This document shows positions 16,458 through 24,086 of a stretch of 41,172 nucleotides of DNA, in pieces; position 1 is the stretch's first letter, and every line of letters begins with the position of its first letter. The stretch covers positions 1 to 41,172 of the forward strand of contig JAKCBQ010000012.1 in NCBI GenBank assembly GCA_021839245.1. Reading direction: 5' to 3'. The notes under the pieces were generated by a model, which searched no databases, had not been told where the DNA came from, and worked only from the letters and a program-made list of their open reading frames with translations. A program made the position numbers and the translations under genes. The stretch comes from Pseudomonadota bacterium. GTDB lineage: Bacteria > Pseudomonadota > Gammaproteobacteria > JAKAQQ01.

Positions 16458-17138
16458 TTAGAAAGCGTAACCAAAGGTTAGTCCGATGACCGGCCAGTAC
16501 CGGACCGGACTGACCTTGCTGTTCGCCGTGGCCTGGGCCGCCGCCACATCTTTTGCCAACTGCTGGTTGTTGGTCGGGTTGCTGCTATGCAGGCTGACGG
16601 TCGGACTACCGGTAAACATGACGCCCAAGTCAAACCCCATCGACAATCCAGAGTGACGCGCCGCCTTCATGCCCCAGCCGATACCGATATACGGAGCGAT
16701 GCGCCGCCAACCAAGTTTCCCGGTCAGAGTACCAACCTGCTGGGCGGTATAGGTGTCGCCGTTGATTGTATAGGTACCGGAACCCCCGCTCGCAACAGCG
16801 GTCAGGTCGTTCTCATTGACGACCATGCCACCAGATAAACGAAAGGCGCCGTGAAACGGGTAATAGTCCAAGAGGATCGGGATGCCCTGCAAGCGCAAGC
16901 TCCCAGTGAAGGGAATGTCGTTGCCGCCACTCGAAAATCTGGCGTTTCCGTTGAAGGTGGCAGAACTGAAACCGGCGCGGACATCAAGCGTGCCAGGTAC
17001 GATGGCGGTCGCAACCTGCACACCCAGACCTAACGTCGATCCGCCGACAGAGACGTTGACGGGCCACGCGAAGGCGGCGCAAGGCGCCAAGGTCGCAGCG
17101 GCAAAAAGTGCGGCTTTGAATACGGTCTTTTTTATCAT
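16458..17138 (-). CDS. Outer-membrane beta-barrel protein, family unknown
   Basis: A 226-aa product with a clear signal peptide (MIKKTVFKAALFAAATLAP..., cleavage likely after AFA), then alternating polar/hydrophobic strands with many Gly and aromatic residues, and a C-terminal strand ending GLTFGYAF. A terminal Phe is the usual barrel-assembly signal. The size suggests an eight- to ten-stranded barrel. The start is ATG 17138, with GGAG nine bases upstream; the ATG at 17153 lacks the site. Base composition is lower in GC than the neighbours, and the gene sits alone inside a direct-repeat-bounded insert. Its upstream region is the tail of a broken IS3 orfA, only about 20 bp away. Function is unknown; a porin-like or adhesive role cannot be told apart. 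Confidence 0.85.
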   Translation of the reverse strand: MIKKTVFKAALFAAATLAPCAAFAWPVNVSVGGSTLGLGVQVATAIVPGTLDVRAGFSSATFNGNARFSSGGNDIPFTGSLRLQGIPILLDYYPFHGAFRLSGGMVVNENDLTAVASGGSGTYTINGDTYTAQQVGTLTGKLGWRRIAPYIGIGWGMKAARHSGLSMGFDLGVMFTGSPTVSLHSSNPTNNQQLAKDVAAAQATANSKVSPVRYWPVIGLTFGYAF

Positions 17139-17155
17139 CGCAGTTTTCTCCATAG

Positions 17156-17312
17156 CGACGCCGTCGAGCAATTCTTCTTCCGGCTAGTCACCCCAATTCT
17201 GATGGATCTCACACTGCTTGGGAATCTCGGCTACGGTCTTCTCGCCCTTTAGGGCCTTCAGGGCCACCCGCACCTTGAACACAGGAGAATGGTTTCGTCT
17301 CGGTCTGCGCAT
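17156..17312 (-). pseudogene. IS3-family transposase orfA remnant
   Basis: From ATG 17312, with an excellent AAGGAGGAG ribosome site, the minus strand encodes MRRPRRNHSPVFKVRVALKA then LKGEKTVAEIPKQCEIHQN. This is the helix-turn-helix start of IS3-family OrfA proteins (typical form: RRNHSPAFKAKVALAALKGEKT..ELA..F.VHPNQI). The frame hits a TAG at 17184-17186 after 42 codons. Similarity resumes in other frames as VTSRKK and then EELLDGVA, ending at about 17156, so at least one frameshift plus truncation has occurred. No orfB is present. Identification is by pattern recall of the family, not by search. Confidence 0.75.
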
Positions 17313-17463
17313 TGGATTCTCCTCCTTCCACAGGGGGAATATACAGCAGTCTGGGGTGGCTCGGGTCGTTCGGACAGAGTTCCGGGTTGAGATAAGTGGA
17401 CGACCCTGCTGAGTTGATTAAACACGGTAACGGTCCTGTCTTCAACTTGATCGGGCGGTTTCA
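17313..17463 (-). mobile_element. Possible left flank of the broken IS3-type element
   Basis: The region between the orfA ATG and TGAAACCGCCCGA (17463-17451, minus strand) is the right size for an IS3-family upstream end, and the sequence starts with TGA like many IS3 ends. No matching right terminal repeat was found, so the boundary is a guess. Confidence 0.35.
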
Positions 17464-17883
17464 ACTTGGAAGTGCAACACTTCCACTTAACTCTCTGGTT
17501 TTTTGGGATATAACTTCGGATAGTGCCCGGAAGCCCGGAGATTTTCTGGGCCATAGGGATCTCCCCGGCCGACCGGCCGATCCCCGGCCGATCCAAGCCC
17601 TTCGTCACGTTTTACGACAGCAGTATACATTTGACGGATTGGCTCAACCTCCGCGCAATAACATGCAATAACAAGAAGGTCACCAACTATGCCAAAACAC
17701 GGCACTGTCCCCGTACGCTACAGGTCACCCTTTTCGCTTGAGCGGCCGAACTGCACGCAGCCATGTCAAGCGTCAAGCCTAGATTCATCAGCACCGCTGC
17801 TTGCGCATCCACCCGCGTTTTCGATGCATGGGTTCTTCTATTCAGGGCGGGCCTCAATAAGGGATGAACGTGTCGTCTTGCCT
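17464..17883. other. Non-coding part of the insert, with small repeats
   Basis: No convincing gene in about 420 bp: the short open frames have no ribosome site or recognisable motif. It holds a dyad TGGAAGTG-CAA-CACTTCCA (17467-17485) and three CCGGCCGA units (17565, 17573, 17584). GC is lower and stop codons are frequent, as in decayed mobile DNA. It ends where the right 220-bp repeat begins. Confidence 0.6.
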
Positions 17884-17964
17884 CTCACCGTCGCGGACGG
17901 CGCCGTGCGCCCCTGACGGATCCACGGCGGGCGGCGAGCGCCGCCTGAACATAACGGGCGATGA
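17884..17964 (+). pseudogene. Remnant of the thioredoxin-NHL gene 3' end
   Basis: Reads LTVADGAVRP and then TGA at 17914-17916, where the intact left copy has a Trp codon (TGG to TGA next to a second change). The remaining codons to the original stop at 17962 are still recognisable. It lies antisense to the last codons of ribE. Confidence 0.8.
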
Positions 17965-18103
17965 GATCCACTTCGAGATTGACAGGAGTGCCCGACCGGT
18001 AATCCCCGAACCGTGTCACCGCACGGGTGTGCGGAATAATCGCAAACGACACACGCGCCCCGCGCTTGCTGTTGACGGTGAGACTGACACCATCAACGGC
18101 GAG
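17884..18103. repeat. 220-bp direct repeat, right copy (NHL/ribE junction)
   Basis: Counterpart of 16158-16377, offset 1726 bp. This copy carries the functional 3' end of ribE and a disabled end of the thioredoxin-NHL gene. Sequence beyond 18103 continues into ribE, while the left copy leaves homology at the same base. Confidence 0.93.
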
Positions 18104-18520
18104 AGAGCCCTTGACGGCAATCAGGGGAAGAAGGGTTCGGGGAACCACGATCTCAAGCCGGAGGAACCCCTCCCCGAGCGGTGTCAGCGTGTGCACGCAG
18201 CCCACCCCATCGACGTGCCCCGTGAGGAAATGACCGCCCAGTGGCGAGCTCAACGTGAGCGAGGGCTCGATGTGCACACGCCCCCCGGGTTCGAGGCGAC
18301 CGAGCGTCGTTCGCACAAGCGTCTCGGGTGAGAGATCGAAGACGACGCGTCGCGCGCGGCGCGTCCGGACGGTGAGACACACGCCGTCGACCGCCACACT
18401 CGCGCCGACCGCGGGTCGCGCAAGCCTCTCCGGCCAGCCGAGGACGAGACTCCGCCCGCCGGCATGGAGGTCCTCGACGGCAAGAACCGGAACGCTGGCG
18501 ACGACAAGCCCCGTGAACAT
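17885..18520 (-). CDS. ribE: Riboflavin synthase, alpha chain
   Basis: Converts two 6,7-dimethyl-8-ribityllumazine molecules into riboflavin. The 211-aa product shows the internal duplication of this family: MFTGLV at the start, VDGVCLTV in the first lumazine-binding half and VDGVSLTVNS in the second, with GGHFLTGHVDGVG between them. The start ATG 18520 overlaps the ribD stop (TGATG) and has AGGAG five bases upstream, so translation is coupled. After the usual C-terminal end (VNLEVDLIARYV) there is an extra basic tail of about 20 residues, encoded antisense to the NHL-gene tail in the repeat. It is the last gene of glyA-nrdR-ribD-ribE. Some nomenclatures call it ribC. Confidence 0.95.
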   Translation of the reverse strand: MFTGLVVASVPVLAVEDLHAGGRSLVLGWPERLARPAVGASVAVDGVCLTVRTRRARRVVFDLSPETLVRTTLGRLEPGGRVHIEPSLTLSSPLGGHFLTGHVDGVGCVHTLTPLGEGFLRLEIVVPRTLLPLIAVKGSLAVDGVSLTVNSKRGARVSFAIIPHTRAVTRFGDYRSGTPVNLEVDLIARYVQAALAARRGSVRGARRRPRR

Positions 18521-19641
18521 CAACACTCCTGCCGGAGATCCGGCACCCACGATGCGTGCTCCCGCCGCACCGCTCTCAGGCGGAGATCCTCCCCGAGCGG
18601 GCGGACGTCGAGCCAGAGGAAGCGTTCTCCCGCAAGCGGGGTGGCGGTGGCCGCGAGGCCGTAGTGGCCGCCGCCGAAGAACCGGCACGCCTGGTAGACG
18701 ACGATCTCGTCGGGCTCCCCACCCGCAAGACAAGAGGCCGCAAGACGCGGCCCGCACTCGACCAGGAGGATGTTGATCTCCCGTTCCGCAAGACGTTCGA
18801 GCAAACGCCGCCAGGGCTCGGCCCCGCCCTCGTCGGGATCGAGCACGAGCGGTTCCACACCCGCCGCGGCGTAGCGGGCGGCGTGGCGCGCGCTCGTGAC
18901 GATGGCGGAGGGACCGGTCTCGCGGTAGATCCGTGCCTTGGGATCGGTCCTTCCCTCGCGGTCCCAGACCAGACGCAGGGGCTGGCGCGGCGGCGGATCG
19001 CCCGGAAGACGGACGTTGAGCCGCGGGTCGTCGCTGAGGACCGTTCCGGCACCCGTAAGGACGGCGGAGGCGGCCGCCCGAAGTTTTTGAACGTCCCACC
19101 GCGCCTCCTCGCCGCTCACGGCGGTCGTTTCCCCCGCCCGGGCGGCAAACCCCCCGTCCAGGCTCAACGCCATCTTGAGGACGACCCAGGGACGACGGCG
19201 GAGATGACGCGCGAAAAAGCCGCGGTTGAGTACCCGGGCGGCGTTCTCGAGCACCCCGCTCGTGGTCGCGACGCCCGCCTGCGCAAGGGCGGCAAGACCG
19301 CGGCCGCGCACCCGCGGATCGGGATCCTCGACGGCGGCGACGACGCGGCGGACCCCGGCGGCGAGCAGCGCCCCGACGCAGGGCGGCGTGCGACCGTGGT
19401 GCGCACACGGCTCGAGCGTGACGTAGGCGGTCGCACCCCGCGCCCGCTCACCCGCCGCCTCGAGCGCACGCACCTCGGCGTGCGGCCCCCCCGCTCGCTC
19501 GTGCCAGCCTTCACCCACGAGCTCGCCGTCGCGGACGAGAACACAGCCGACGGCCGGATTGGGATCGACACTCGTGCGCCCGCGGGCCGCGAGCACGAGC
19601 GCGCGGGCCATCCAGACTCGGTCTTGAGCGGCGCCCGTCAC
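18520..19641 (-). CDS. ribD: Bifunctional riboflavin deaminase/reductase RibD
   Basis: Performs the deaminase and reductase steps after GTP cyclohydrolase II in riboflavin synthesis. The 373-aa product has a cytidine-deaminase-like zinc site (PHAEVRAL, then LEPCAHHGRTPPC) in the N-terminal third and an NADPH-dependent reductase domain from about residue 150 (VVLKMALSLDGGFAA, later LLVECGPRLAASCL). The start is GTG 19641, overlapping the nrdR stop as GTGA, which signals translational coupling. The much longer open frame upstream is a shadow of nrdR. It ends one base into the ribE start. No FMN riboswitch leader is present here, since ribD begins inside nrdR. Confidence 0.96.
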   Translation of the reverse strand: MTGAAQDRVWMARALVLAARGRTSVDPNPAVGCVLVRDGELVGEGWHERAGGPHAEVRALEAAGERARGATAYVTLEPCAHHGRTPPCVGALLAAGVRRVVAAVEDPDPRVRGRGLAALAQAGVATTSGVLENAARVLNRGFFARHLRRRPWVVLKMALSLDGGFAARAGETTAVSGEEARWDVQKLRAAASAVLTGAGTVLSDDPRLNVRLPGDPPPRQPLRLVWDREGRTDPKARIYRETGPSAIVTSARHAARYAAAGVEPLVLDPDEGGAEPWRRLLERLAEREINILLVECGPRLAASCLAGGEPDEIVVYQACRFFGGGHYGLAATATPLAGERFLWLDVRPLGEDLRLRAVRREHASWVPDLRQEC

Positions 19642-20144
19642 CGGGGGGCGGGACGACGGCGCGAGGCGCGGGCGCGGTGGGAACGCGCCGCCCGGTGCCC
19701 CTTGAGCAGTTCGATCTCGCGCCGGAACGCGTCGAGATCCTGGAATTCGTGGTAGACAGAGGCAAAACGGACGTAGGCCACTTCGTCGAGATCGCGCAGC
19801 TCCGCCATCACCCACTCGCCGAGGAGAGGCGTCGGCAGTTCGCGTTCGGAGTAACGCGCCACGCGGCCGAGGAGACGACCGACGAGGGACTCGACGTCTT
19901 CCGCGGGCACCGGTCGTTTCTCGAGCGCGCGCTCGATCCCGGCGCGGAGTTTTTCTTCCGCAAAAGATTCCCGGCGACCGTTGCGTTTGACGACCTTGAG
20001 CGCGCGGGCCTCAACGCGCTCACAGGTCGTGAAACGCTCCCCGCAGTGCTCGCAGGAGCGGCGTCGGCGCACGATCCCCCGCTCCGGCGGCTCGCGGGTT
20101 TCGATGACCCGGGTCTCGCCTCCGCCGCAGTAGGGACAGCGCAT
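19638..20144 (-). CDS. nrdR: Transcriptional repressor NrdR
   Basis: Zinc-ribbon/ATP-cone repressor of ribonucleotide reductase genes. The 168-aa product opens with MRCPYCGGGETRVIETRE and has the second metal pair in CEHCGERFTTCERVE, followed by an ATP-cone with VVKRNGRRESFAEEKL and the conserved end VAYVRFASVYHEFQDLDAF. A basic tail of about 20 residues extends past the usual end. It begins 6 bp after the glyA stop codon and overlaps ribD by GTGA. The order glyA-nrdR-ribD-ribE is a common proteobacterial arrangement and fits an operon. No ribonucleotide reductase gene or clear NrdR box is seen in the window. Confidence 0.96.
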   Translation of the reverse strand: MRCPYCGGGETRVIETREPPERGIVRRRRSCEHCGERFTTCERVEARALKVVKRNGRRESFAEEKLRAGIERALEKRPVPAEDVESLVGRLLGRVARYSERELPTPLLGEWVMAELRDLDEVAYVRFASVYHEFQDLDAFRREIELLKGHRAARSHRARASRRRPAPR

Positions 20145-20150
20145 GGGATC

Positions 20151-21422
20151 TCAGGTGTAGACGGGATGATCCCGGCAGAGCCCGGCGACCTCGGCTTCGA
20201 CGCGCACGCGCACGTCCTCCGCGTCCGGAGCGTCGAGAAGGTCGGCGACCGCGTCGGCCACCCGGCGGAGGTCCGCGCGATCGAGCCCGCGGGTGGTCAC
20301 CGCCGGCGTCCCGAAACGCAAACCGCTCGTCTGCGTGGGCGGGCGGGGATCGCCGGGCACGGCGTTCTTGTTCACGGTGATGCGGGCGCTCTCGAGACGG
20401 GCCTCGGCCTCCTTGCCGGTGTAGGGCTGCGTGCGGAGATCGACCAGGAAGAGATGATTGTCGGTGCCGCCCGAGACGATGTCGTAGCCCCGTTCGGCGA
20501 GACGCGCCGCCATCGCGCGGGCGTTGTCGACGACCGCCTTCTGGTACTCGGTGAAGGAGGGGTCGAGCGCTTCCTTGAAGGCGACGGCCTTGGCGGCAAT
20601 GACGTGCATGAGGGGCCCGCCCTGCGTGCCTGGGAAAACGAGGGAGGAAAGCTTCTTCTCGATCTCGGGGTTGGCGCGGGCGAGGATCATCCCGCCGCGC
20701 GGGCCGCGGAGCGTCTTGTGGGTGGTGGTGGTCACGACGTCGGCGTGCGGGACGGGGTTGGGGTAGAGGCCGGCGGCGACGAGCCCGGCGACGTGGGCCA
20801 TGTCGACGACGAGATGCGCCCCCACCTCGTCGGCGATCGCGCGGAACACCGCCCAATCGAGCGTGCGGGAATAGGCCGAAAAACCCGCGACGAGAAGCCG
20901 CGGACGGTGGCGCCGGGCGAGATCGCGGACTTCGTCGTAGTCCACGAGTCCGTCCGTGGGGCGCACGCCGTAGGCCACGGCGTTGTAGAGCTTCCCGGAG
21001 AAATTCACCGCCGACCCGTGGGTCAGGTGACCGCCGGCGGCGAGACTCATGCCGAGGAGCGTGGAGCCGGGGGCGGCGAGCGCCAGATAGACGGCGGCGT
21101 TGGCCTGCGAGCCCGAGTGCGGCTGGACGTTGGCGTAGTCGGCGGCGAAGAGCTTGCGGGCACGCTCGATGGCGAGCCGCTCGGCGATGTCCACGTAGTG
21201 GCACCCGCCGTAGTAGCGGCGGCCGGGATACCCTTCGGCGTACTTGTTCGTGAGCACCGAGCCCTGGGCGGCGAGGACGTTCGGGCTGGCGTAGTTCTCT
21301 GAAGCGATGAACTCGAGCACCTCTTCCTGCCGTCGTCTCTCGCCCTCGATGGCGGCGGCGAGTTCGGGATCGAAAGACGCGAGGGACGGGGAGCCGTCGT
21401 AACGGGCACGGGCGATGGGCAA
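20151..21422 (-). CDS. glyA: Serine hydroxymethyltransferase
   Basis: PLP enzyme that interconverts serine and glycine while loading tetrahydrofolate with a one-carbon unit. The 423-aa product has [13 protein letters not shown] near residue 40, [14 protein letters not shown], the PLP-lysine motif [13 protein letters not shown] and [14 protein letters not shown] near the C-terminus. All are standard, and the length matches the family. The start is TTG 21422, supported by CCGGAG seven bases upstream; no in-frame ATG or GTG exists near it. It is the first gene of the glyA-nrdR-ribD-ribE group. Its start region faces the divergent rimK, leaving about 60 bp for both promoters. Confidence 0.97.
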   Translation of the reverse strand: MPIARARYDGSPSLASFDPELAAAIEGERRRQEEVLEFIASENYASPNVLAAQGSVLTNKYAEGYPGRRYYGGCHYVDIAERLAIERARKLFAADYANVQPHSGSQANAAVYLALAAPGSTLLGMSLAAGGHLTHGSAVNFSGKLYNAVAYGVRPTDGLVDYDEVRDLARRHRPRLLVAGFSAYSRTLDWAVFRAIADEVGAHLVVDMAHVAGLVAAGLYPNPVPHADVVTTTTHKTLRGPRGGMILARANPEIEKKLSSLVFPGTQGGPLMHVIAAKAVAFKEALDPSFTEYQKAVVDNARAMAARLAERGYDIVSGGTDNHLFLVDLRTQPYTGKEAEARLESARITVNKNAVPGDPRPPTQTSGLRFGTPAVTTRGLDRADLRRVADAVADLLDAPDAEDVRVRVEAEVAGLCRDHPVYT

Positions 21423-21449
21423 CGGTTTGCTCCGGCGGACGCTCGCGGG

Positions 21450-21455
21450 TATTCT
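21450..21455 (+). promoter_or_regulatory. Candidate -10 element of rimK
   Basis: TATTCT lies 28 bp before the GTG at 21484, in the short glyA-rimK divergent spacer. No convincing -35 box. The leader would be about 20 nt without a ribosome site. Confidence 0.35.
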
Positions 21456-21483
21456 AGCAGCCGCCGTCCCGCCCCGGCCGCCC

Positions 21484-22398
21484 GTGCGTTTCGTTCTCCT
21501 CTCCCGCGATCCGAGCCTCTACTCGACCCGCCGTCTCGTCGAGGCGGCGCGCGCTCGCGGCCACCGTGTCCGTGTCCTCGACCCCCTTCGTTGCTACATG
21601 CGGATCGGCTCTCCGGCCAGCGAAATCCACTACCGCGGGCGCCCGCTCGGCCCGGTCGATGGTGTCATCGCCCGCGTCGGGGTCTCGATCACCTTCTACG
21701 GGGCGGCCGTGATGCGCCAATTCGAGACCACCGGCGTCGCCTGCCTCAACGACAGCGACGCACTCTTGCGCGCCCGCGACAAACTGCTCGTGCTTCAGCG
21801 CCTGAGCCACGCGGGTCTCCCTGTGCCCGCGACCGGCATGGCCCATCTCCCGGACGACACCGACGATCTTCTGGATCTCGTCGGCGAGGCCCCGGTGGTG
21901 ATCAAGCTCCTCGAGGGTTCACAGGGTCTGGGCGTCGTGCTTTCCGAGACCCGTCAGGCCGCCGAGAGCGTCGTCGAGGCCTTCCGCAACCTCCGGGCGC
22001 ATTTCCTCGTGCAGCACTTCATCGCCGAAGCGCGCGGACGCGATCTTCGTTGTCTCGTCATCGGCGGACGGGTGGCGGCGGCCATGATGCGCGTGGCCCG
22101 CCCCGGCGAGTTCCGCGCCAATCTTCACAGGGGCGCGGAGGGCCGGCGGGTGCGTCTGAGCCCGGCGGAACGGACGACGGCCGAGGCCGCCGCCAACCTC
22201 TTGGGACTCGACGTGGCGGGGGTCGACCTCCTCCGGACGTCGCAGGGTCCCCTCGTCCTCGAGGTCAACGCCGTCCCGGGCCTCGAAGGAATCGAAACGA
22301 CGACGAACCTCGATCTCGCGGACGCCATGATCCGGGTGCTCGAAGACAAGGTCCGCCGCCGCGCCCCCCTCTCTTCCTCGCCCCACGGAGTTGCTTGA
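21484..22398 (+). CDS. rimK: RimK-type ATP-grasp ligase (ribosomal protein S6 modification)
   Basis: A 304-aa ATP-grasp enzyme that matches RimK in length and layout: an N-terminal start like [23 protein letters not shown]-binding [34 protein letters not shown], and the metal/ATP site [15 protein letters not shown]. RimK adds glutamates to the C-terminus of ribosomal protein S6 in E. coli. The GTG at 21484 is chosen because homology begins there; an ATG at 21415 would add 23 residues of antisense glyA leader. There is no ribosome site. Its stop overlaps the ettA ATG by one base, linking two ribosome-directed proteins in one transcript. Confidence 0.9.
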   Translation: MRFVLLSRDPSLYSTRRLVEAARARGHRVRVLDPLRCYMRIGSPASEIHYRGRPLGPVDGVIARVGVSITFYGAAVMRQFETTGVACLNDSDALLRARDKLLVLQRLSHAGLPVPATGMAHLPDDTDDLLDLVGEAPVVIKLLEGSQGLGVVLSETRQAAESVVEAFRNLRAHFLVQHFIAEARGRDLRCLVIGGRVAAAMMRVARPGEFRANLHRGAEGRRVRLSPAERTTAEAAANLLGLDVAGVDLLRTSQGPLVLEVNAVPGLEGIETTTNLDLADAMIRVLEDKVRRRAPLSSSPHGVA

Positions 22399-24065
22399 TG
22401 CCCGCCACCGTCCTCACCCTCCACGACCTCCGCAAGGTCGTCCCTCCGGGCCGCACGCTCCTCGATCACGTCTCGCTCTCCTTCTTCGAGGGGGCCAAGA
22501 TCGGCGTGGTGGGGCTCAACGGAGCAGGCAAATCGACACTTCTGCGCATCCTCGCCGGCGAGGATCACGAGATCGAGGGTGAGGTGCACCGCCGCGGCGA
22601 GGATCTGAGTGTGGGTTACCTCCCCCAGGAACCCCTCGTGGGGCACACGGGGGACGTGCGCGGCTATGTCGAGCAGGGAGTCGCCGGGATCCGCGCGCTC
22701 CTCACCCGCTACCAGGAGATCGGCGAAGCCTTTGCGACGGCCGCCGACGAGGAGACGATCACGCGTCTCCTCGAGGAGCAGGCCCGCGTCCAGGAACACA
22801 TCGAGACTCACCAGGGGTGGGATCTCGAGCACCGGCTCGAGATCGCCGCCGACGCTCTTCGCCTCCCGCCCTGGGAGGCCCCGCTCGCCACTCTCTCGGG
22901 CGGCGAGCGGAGACGGGTCGCACTCTGCCGTTTGCTCCTCTCCGCTCCCGACGTGTTGCTCCTCGACGAGCCCACGAACCACCTCGACGCCGACACGGTC
23001 GCCTGGCTCGAGCGCTACCTCCAGGACTACCGCGGGACGGTGATCCTTGTCACGCACGATCGCTACTTTCTCGACAACGTCGTGAGTTGGATTCTCGAGA
23101 TCGACCGCGGCAAGACCCTTCCCTTCTCCGGCAACTACAGCGCCTGGCTCGAGAACAAGGAGGAGCGGCTCAGGCGCGAAGAACGCAGCGAGGCCGCCCA
23201 CCGCCGCGCGCTCGAAGAGGAGCTCGCCTGGGTCCGCCAGGGCGCCCGCGGGCGGCAGGCCCAGAACAAGGCCCGCCTCCAGCGCTACGAGGAACTTGCG
23301 AGCCGCGAGTTCCAGAAGCGCCACGAAACCCGCGAGATCTACATCCCGCCCGGGCCACGCTTGGGCGATCTCGTCGTCGACTTCACCGAGGTCAGCAAGA
23401 GCTACGCCGACCGCCCGCTCTTCACGAATCTCTCCTTCCACGTGCCCGCGGGAGCGATCGTGGGCATCATCGGACCGAACGGGAGCGGCAAGAGCACTCT
23501 CCTCAAGATCATCAGCGGTGAGGAACGGCCGGACACGGGCACGGTGCGTCTCGGCGAGACCGTCGTCCTCGCCCACGTTCCGCAGGAACGGATCTTCGCC
23601 GACCCCCGCGCCACCGTCTTCGACGTCGTCGCCGAAGGATTGGACGTCCTCACGGTGGGCGCCTACGAGACCCCGGCGCGAAGCTACGTCGCGCGGTTCA
23701 ATTTTCGTGGCGCCGATCAGCAGAAGCCGGTGGGCCAGCTCGCGGGCGGCGAACGCAACCGCGTGCATCTCGCACGCGTGCTGCGTGCCGGCGGCAATCT
23801 CCTCCTCCTCGACGAGCCGACCAACGATCTCGACGTCGAGACCCTCCGCGCCCTCGAGGAAGCGCTTCTCGTCTTCCCCGGAAGCGCCTTCGTCGTCTCG
23901 CACGACCGCTGGTTTCTCGACCGTATCGCCACGCATCTTCTCGTCTTCGACGGGGAAGGAGGCGTCGTGTTTGACGAGGGGAACTACAGCGCTTACCGCG
24001 AGCAGTATCTCCGCGCGGGCGGCGAGGAGACGCCGCGGCGGACGAAGTTCCGCCGCTTCGACTGA
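22398..24065 (+). CDS. ettA: ABC-F protein EttA (energy-dependent translational throttle)
   Basis: A soluble 555-aa tandem ABC ATPase, the same length as E. coli EttA. Walker A motifs are GLNGAGKST and GPNGSGKST, signatures are LSGGERRR and LAGGERNR, and Walker B stretches are LLLLDEPTNHLD and LLLLDEPTNDLD. The linker with the P-site tRNA-interaction region, rich in Arg and Glu (about residues 245-315), lies between the domains. EttA binds the ribosomal E site and gates the first peptide bonds according to ATP level. ATG 22398 has GGAG seven bases upstream and shares its A with the rimK stop. The gene converges with fpr 21 bp downstream. No transmembrane parts are present, as expected for ABC-F. 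Confidence 0.94.
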   Translation: MPATVLTLHDLRKVVPPGRTLLDHVSLSFFEGAKIGVVGLNGAGKSTLLRILAGEDHEIEGEVHRRGEDLSVGYLPQEPLVGHTGDVRGYVEQGVAGIRALLTRYQEIGEAFATAADEETITRLLEEQARVQEHIETHQGWDLEHRLEIAADALRLPPWEAPLATLSGGERRRVALCRLLLSAPDVLLLDEPTNHLDADTVAWLERYLQDYRGTVILVTHDRYFLDNVVSWILEIDRGKTLPFSGNYSAWLENKEERLRREERSEAAHRRALEEELAWVRQGARGRQAQNKARLQRYEELASREFQKRHETREIYIPPGPRLGDLVVDFTEVSKSYADRPLFTNLSFHVPAGAIVGIIGPNGSGKSTLLKIISGEERPDTGTVRLGETVVLAHVPQERIFADPRATVFDVVAEGLDVLTVGAYETPARSYVARFNFRGADQQKPVGQLAGGERNRVHLARVLRAGGNLLLLDEPTNDLDVETLRALEEALLVFPGSAFVVSHDRWFLDRIATHLLVFDGEGGVVFDEGNYSAYREQYLRAGGEETPRRTKFRRFD

Positions 24066-24086
24066 AGGACCGCCCACCCGCCGCCG

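Noticed and set aside
17487-17705. 72-codon minus-strand frame in the insert as a possible gene
   Set aside because: No ribosome site, no motif, and composition like the surrounding non-coding DNA.
16378-17883. Insert as an integrative element with its own integrase
   Set aside because: No integrase or complete transposase is encoded, and the 220-bp repeats are far longer than attachment cores. It is treated as a passively acquired segment.
17689-17916. 75-codon plus-strand frame in the insert as a possible gene
   Set aside because: No ribosome site or recognisable domain. It ends in the decayed NHL-gene tail and is better explained as non-coding DNA.
19642-19815. Upstream extension of ribD inside nrdR
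   Set aside because: The extra residues are an alternate frame of nrdR; the GTGA overlap fixes the ribD start.
19642-21500. FMN riboswitch controlling ribD/ribE
   Set aside because: The genes are embedded in glyA-nrdR-ribD-ribE with overlapping codons; no conserved RFN leader exists before glyA or ribD.
21591-22397. N-terminal extension of the ettA frame through rimK
   Set aside because: The extension is an out-of-frame reading of rimK. The ATG at 22398 with GGAG gives the exact EttA length.
22125-24077. Long minus-strand frame opposite ettA
   Set aside because: The ettA frame has all ABC motifs and family length; the antisense product is acidic repeat-like sequence caused by the GC bias.
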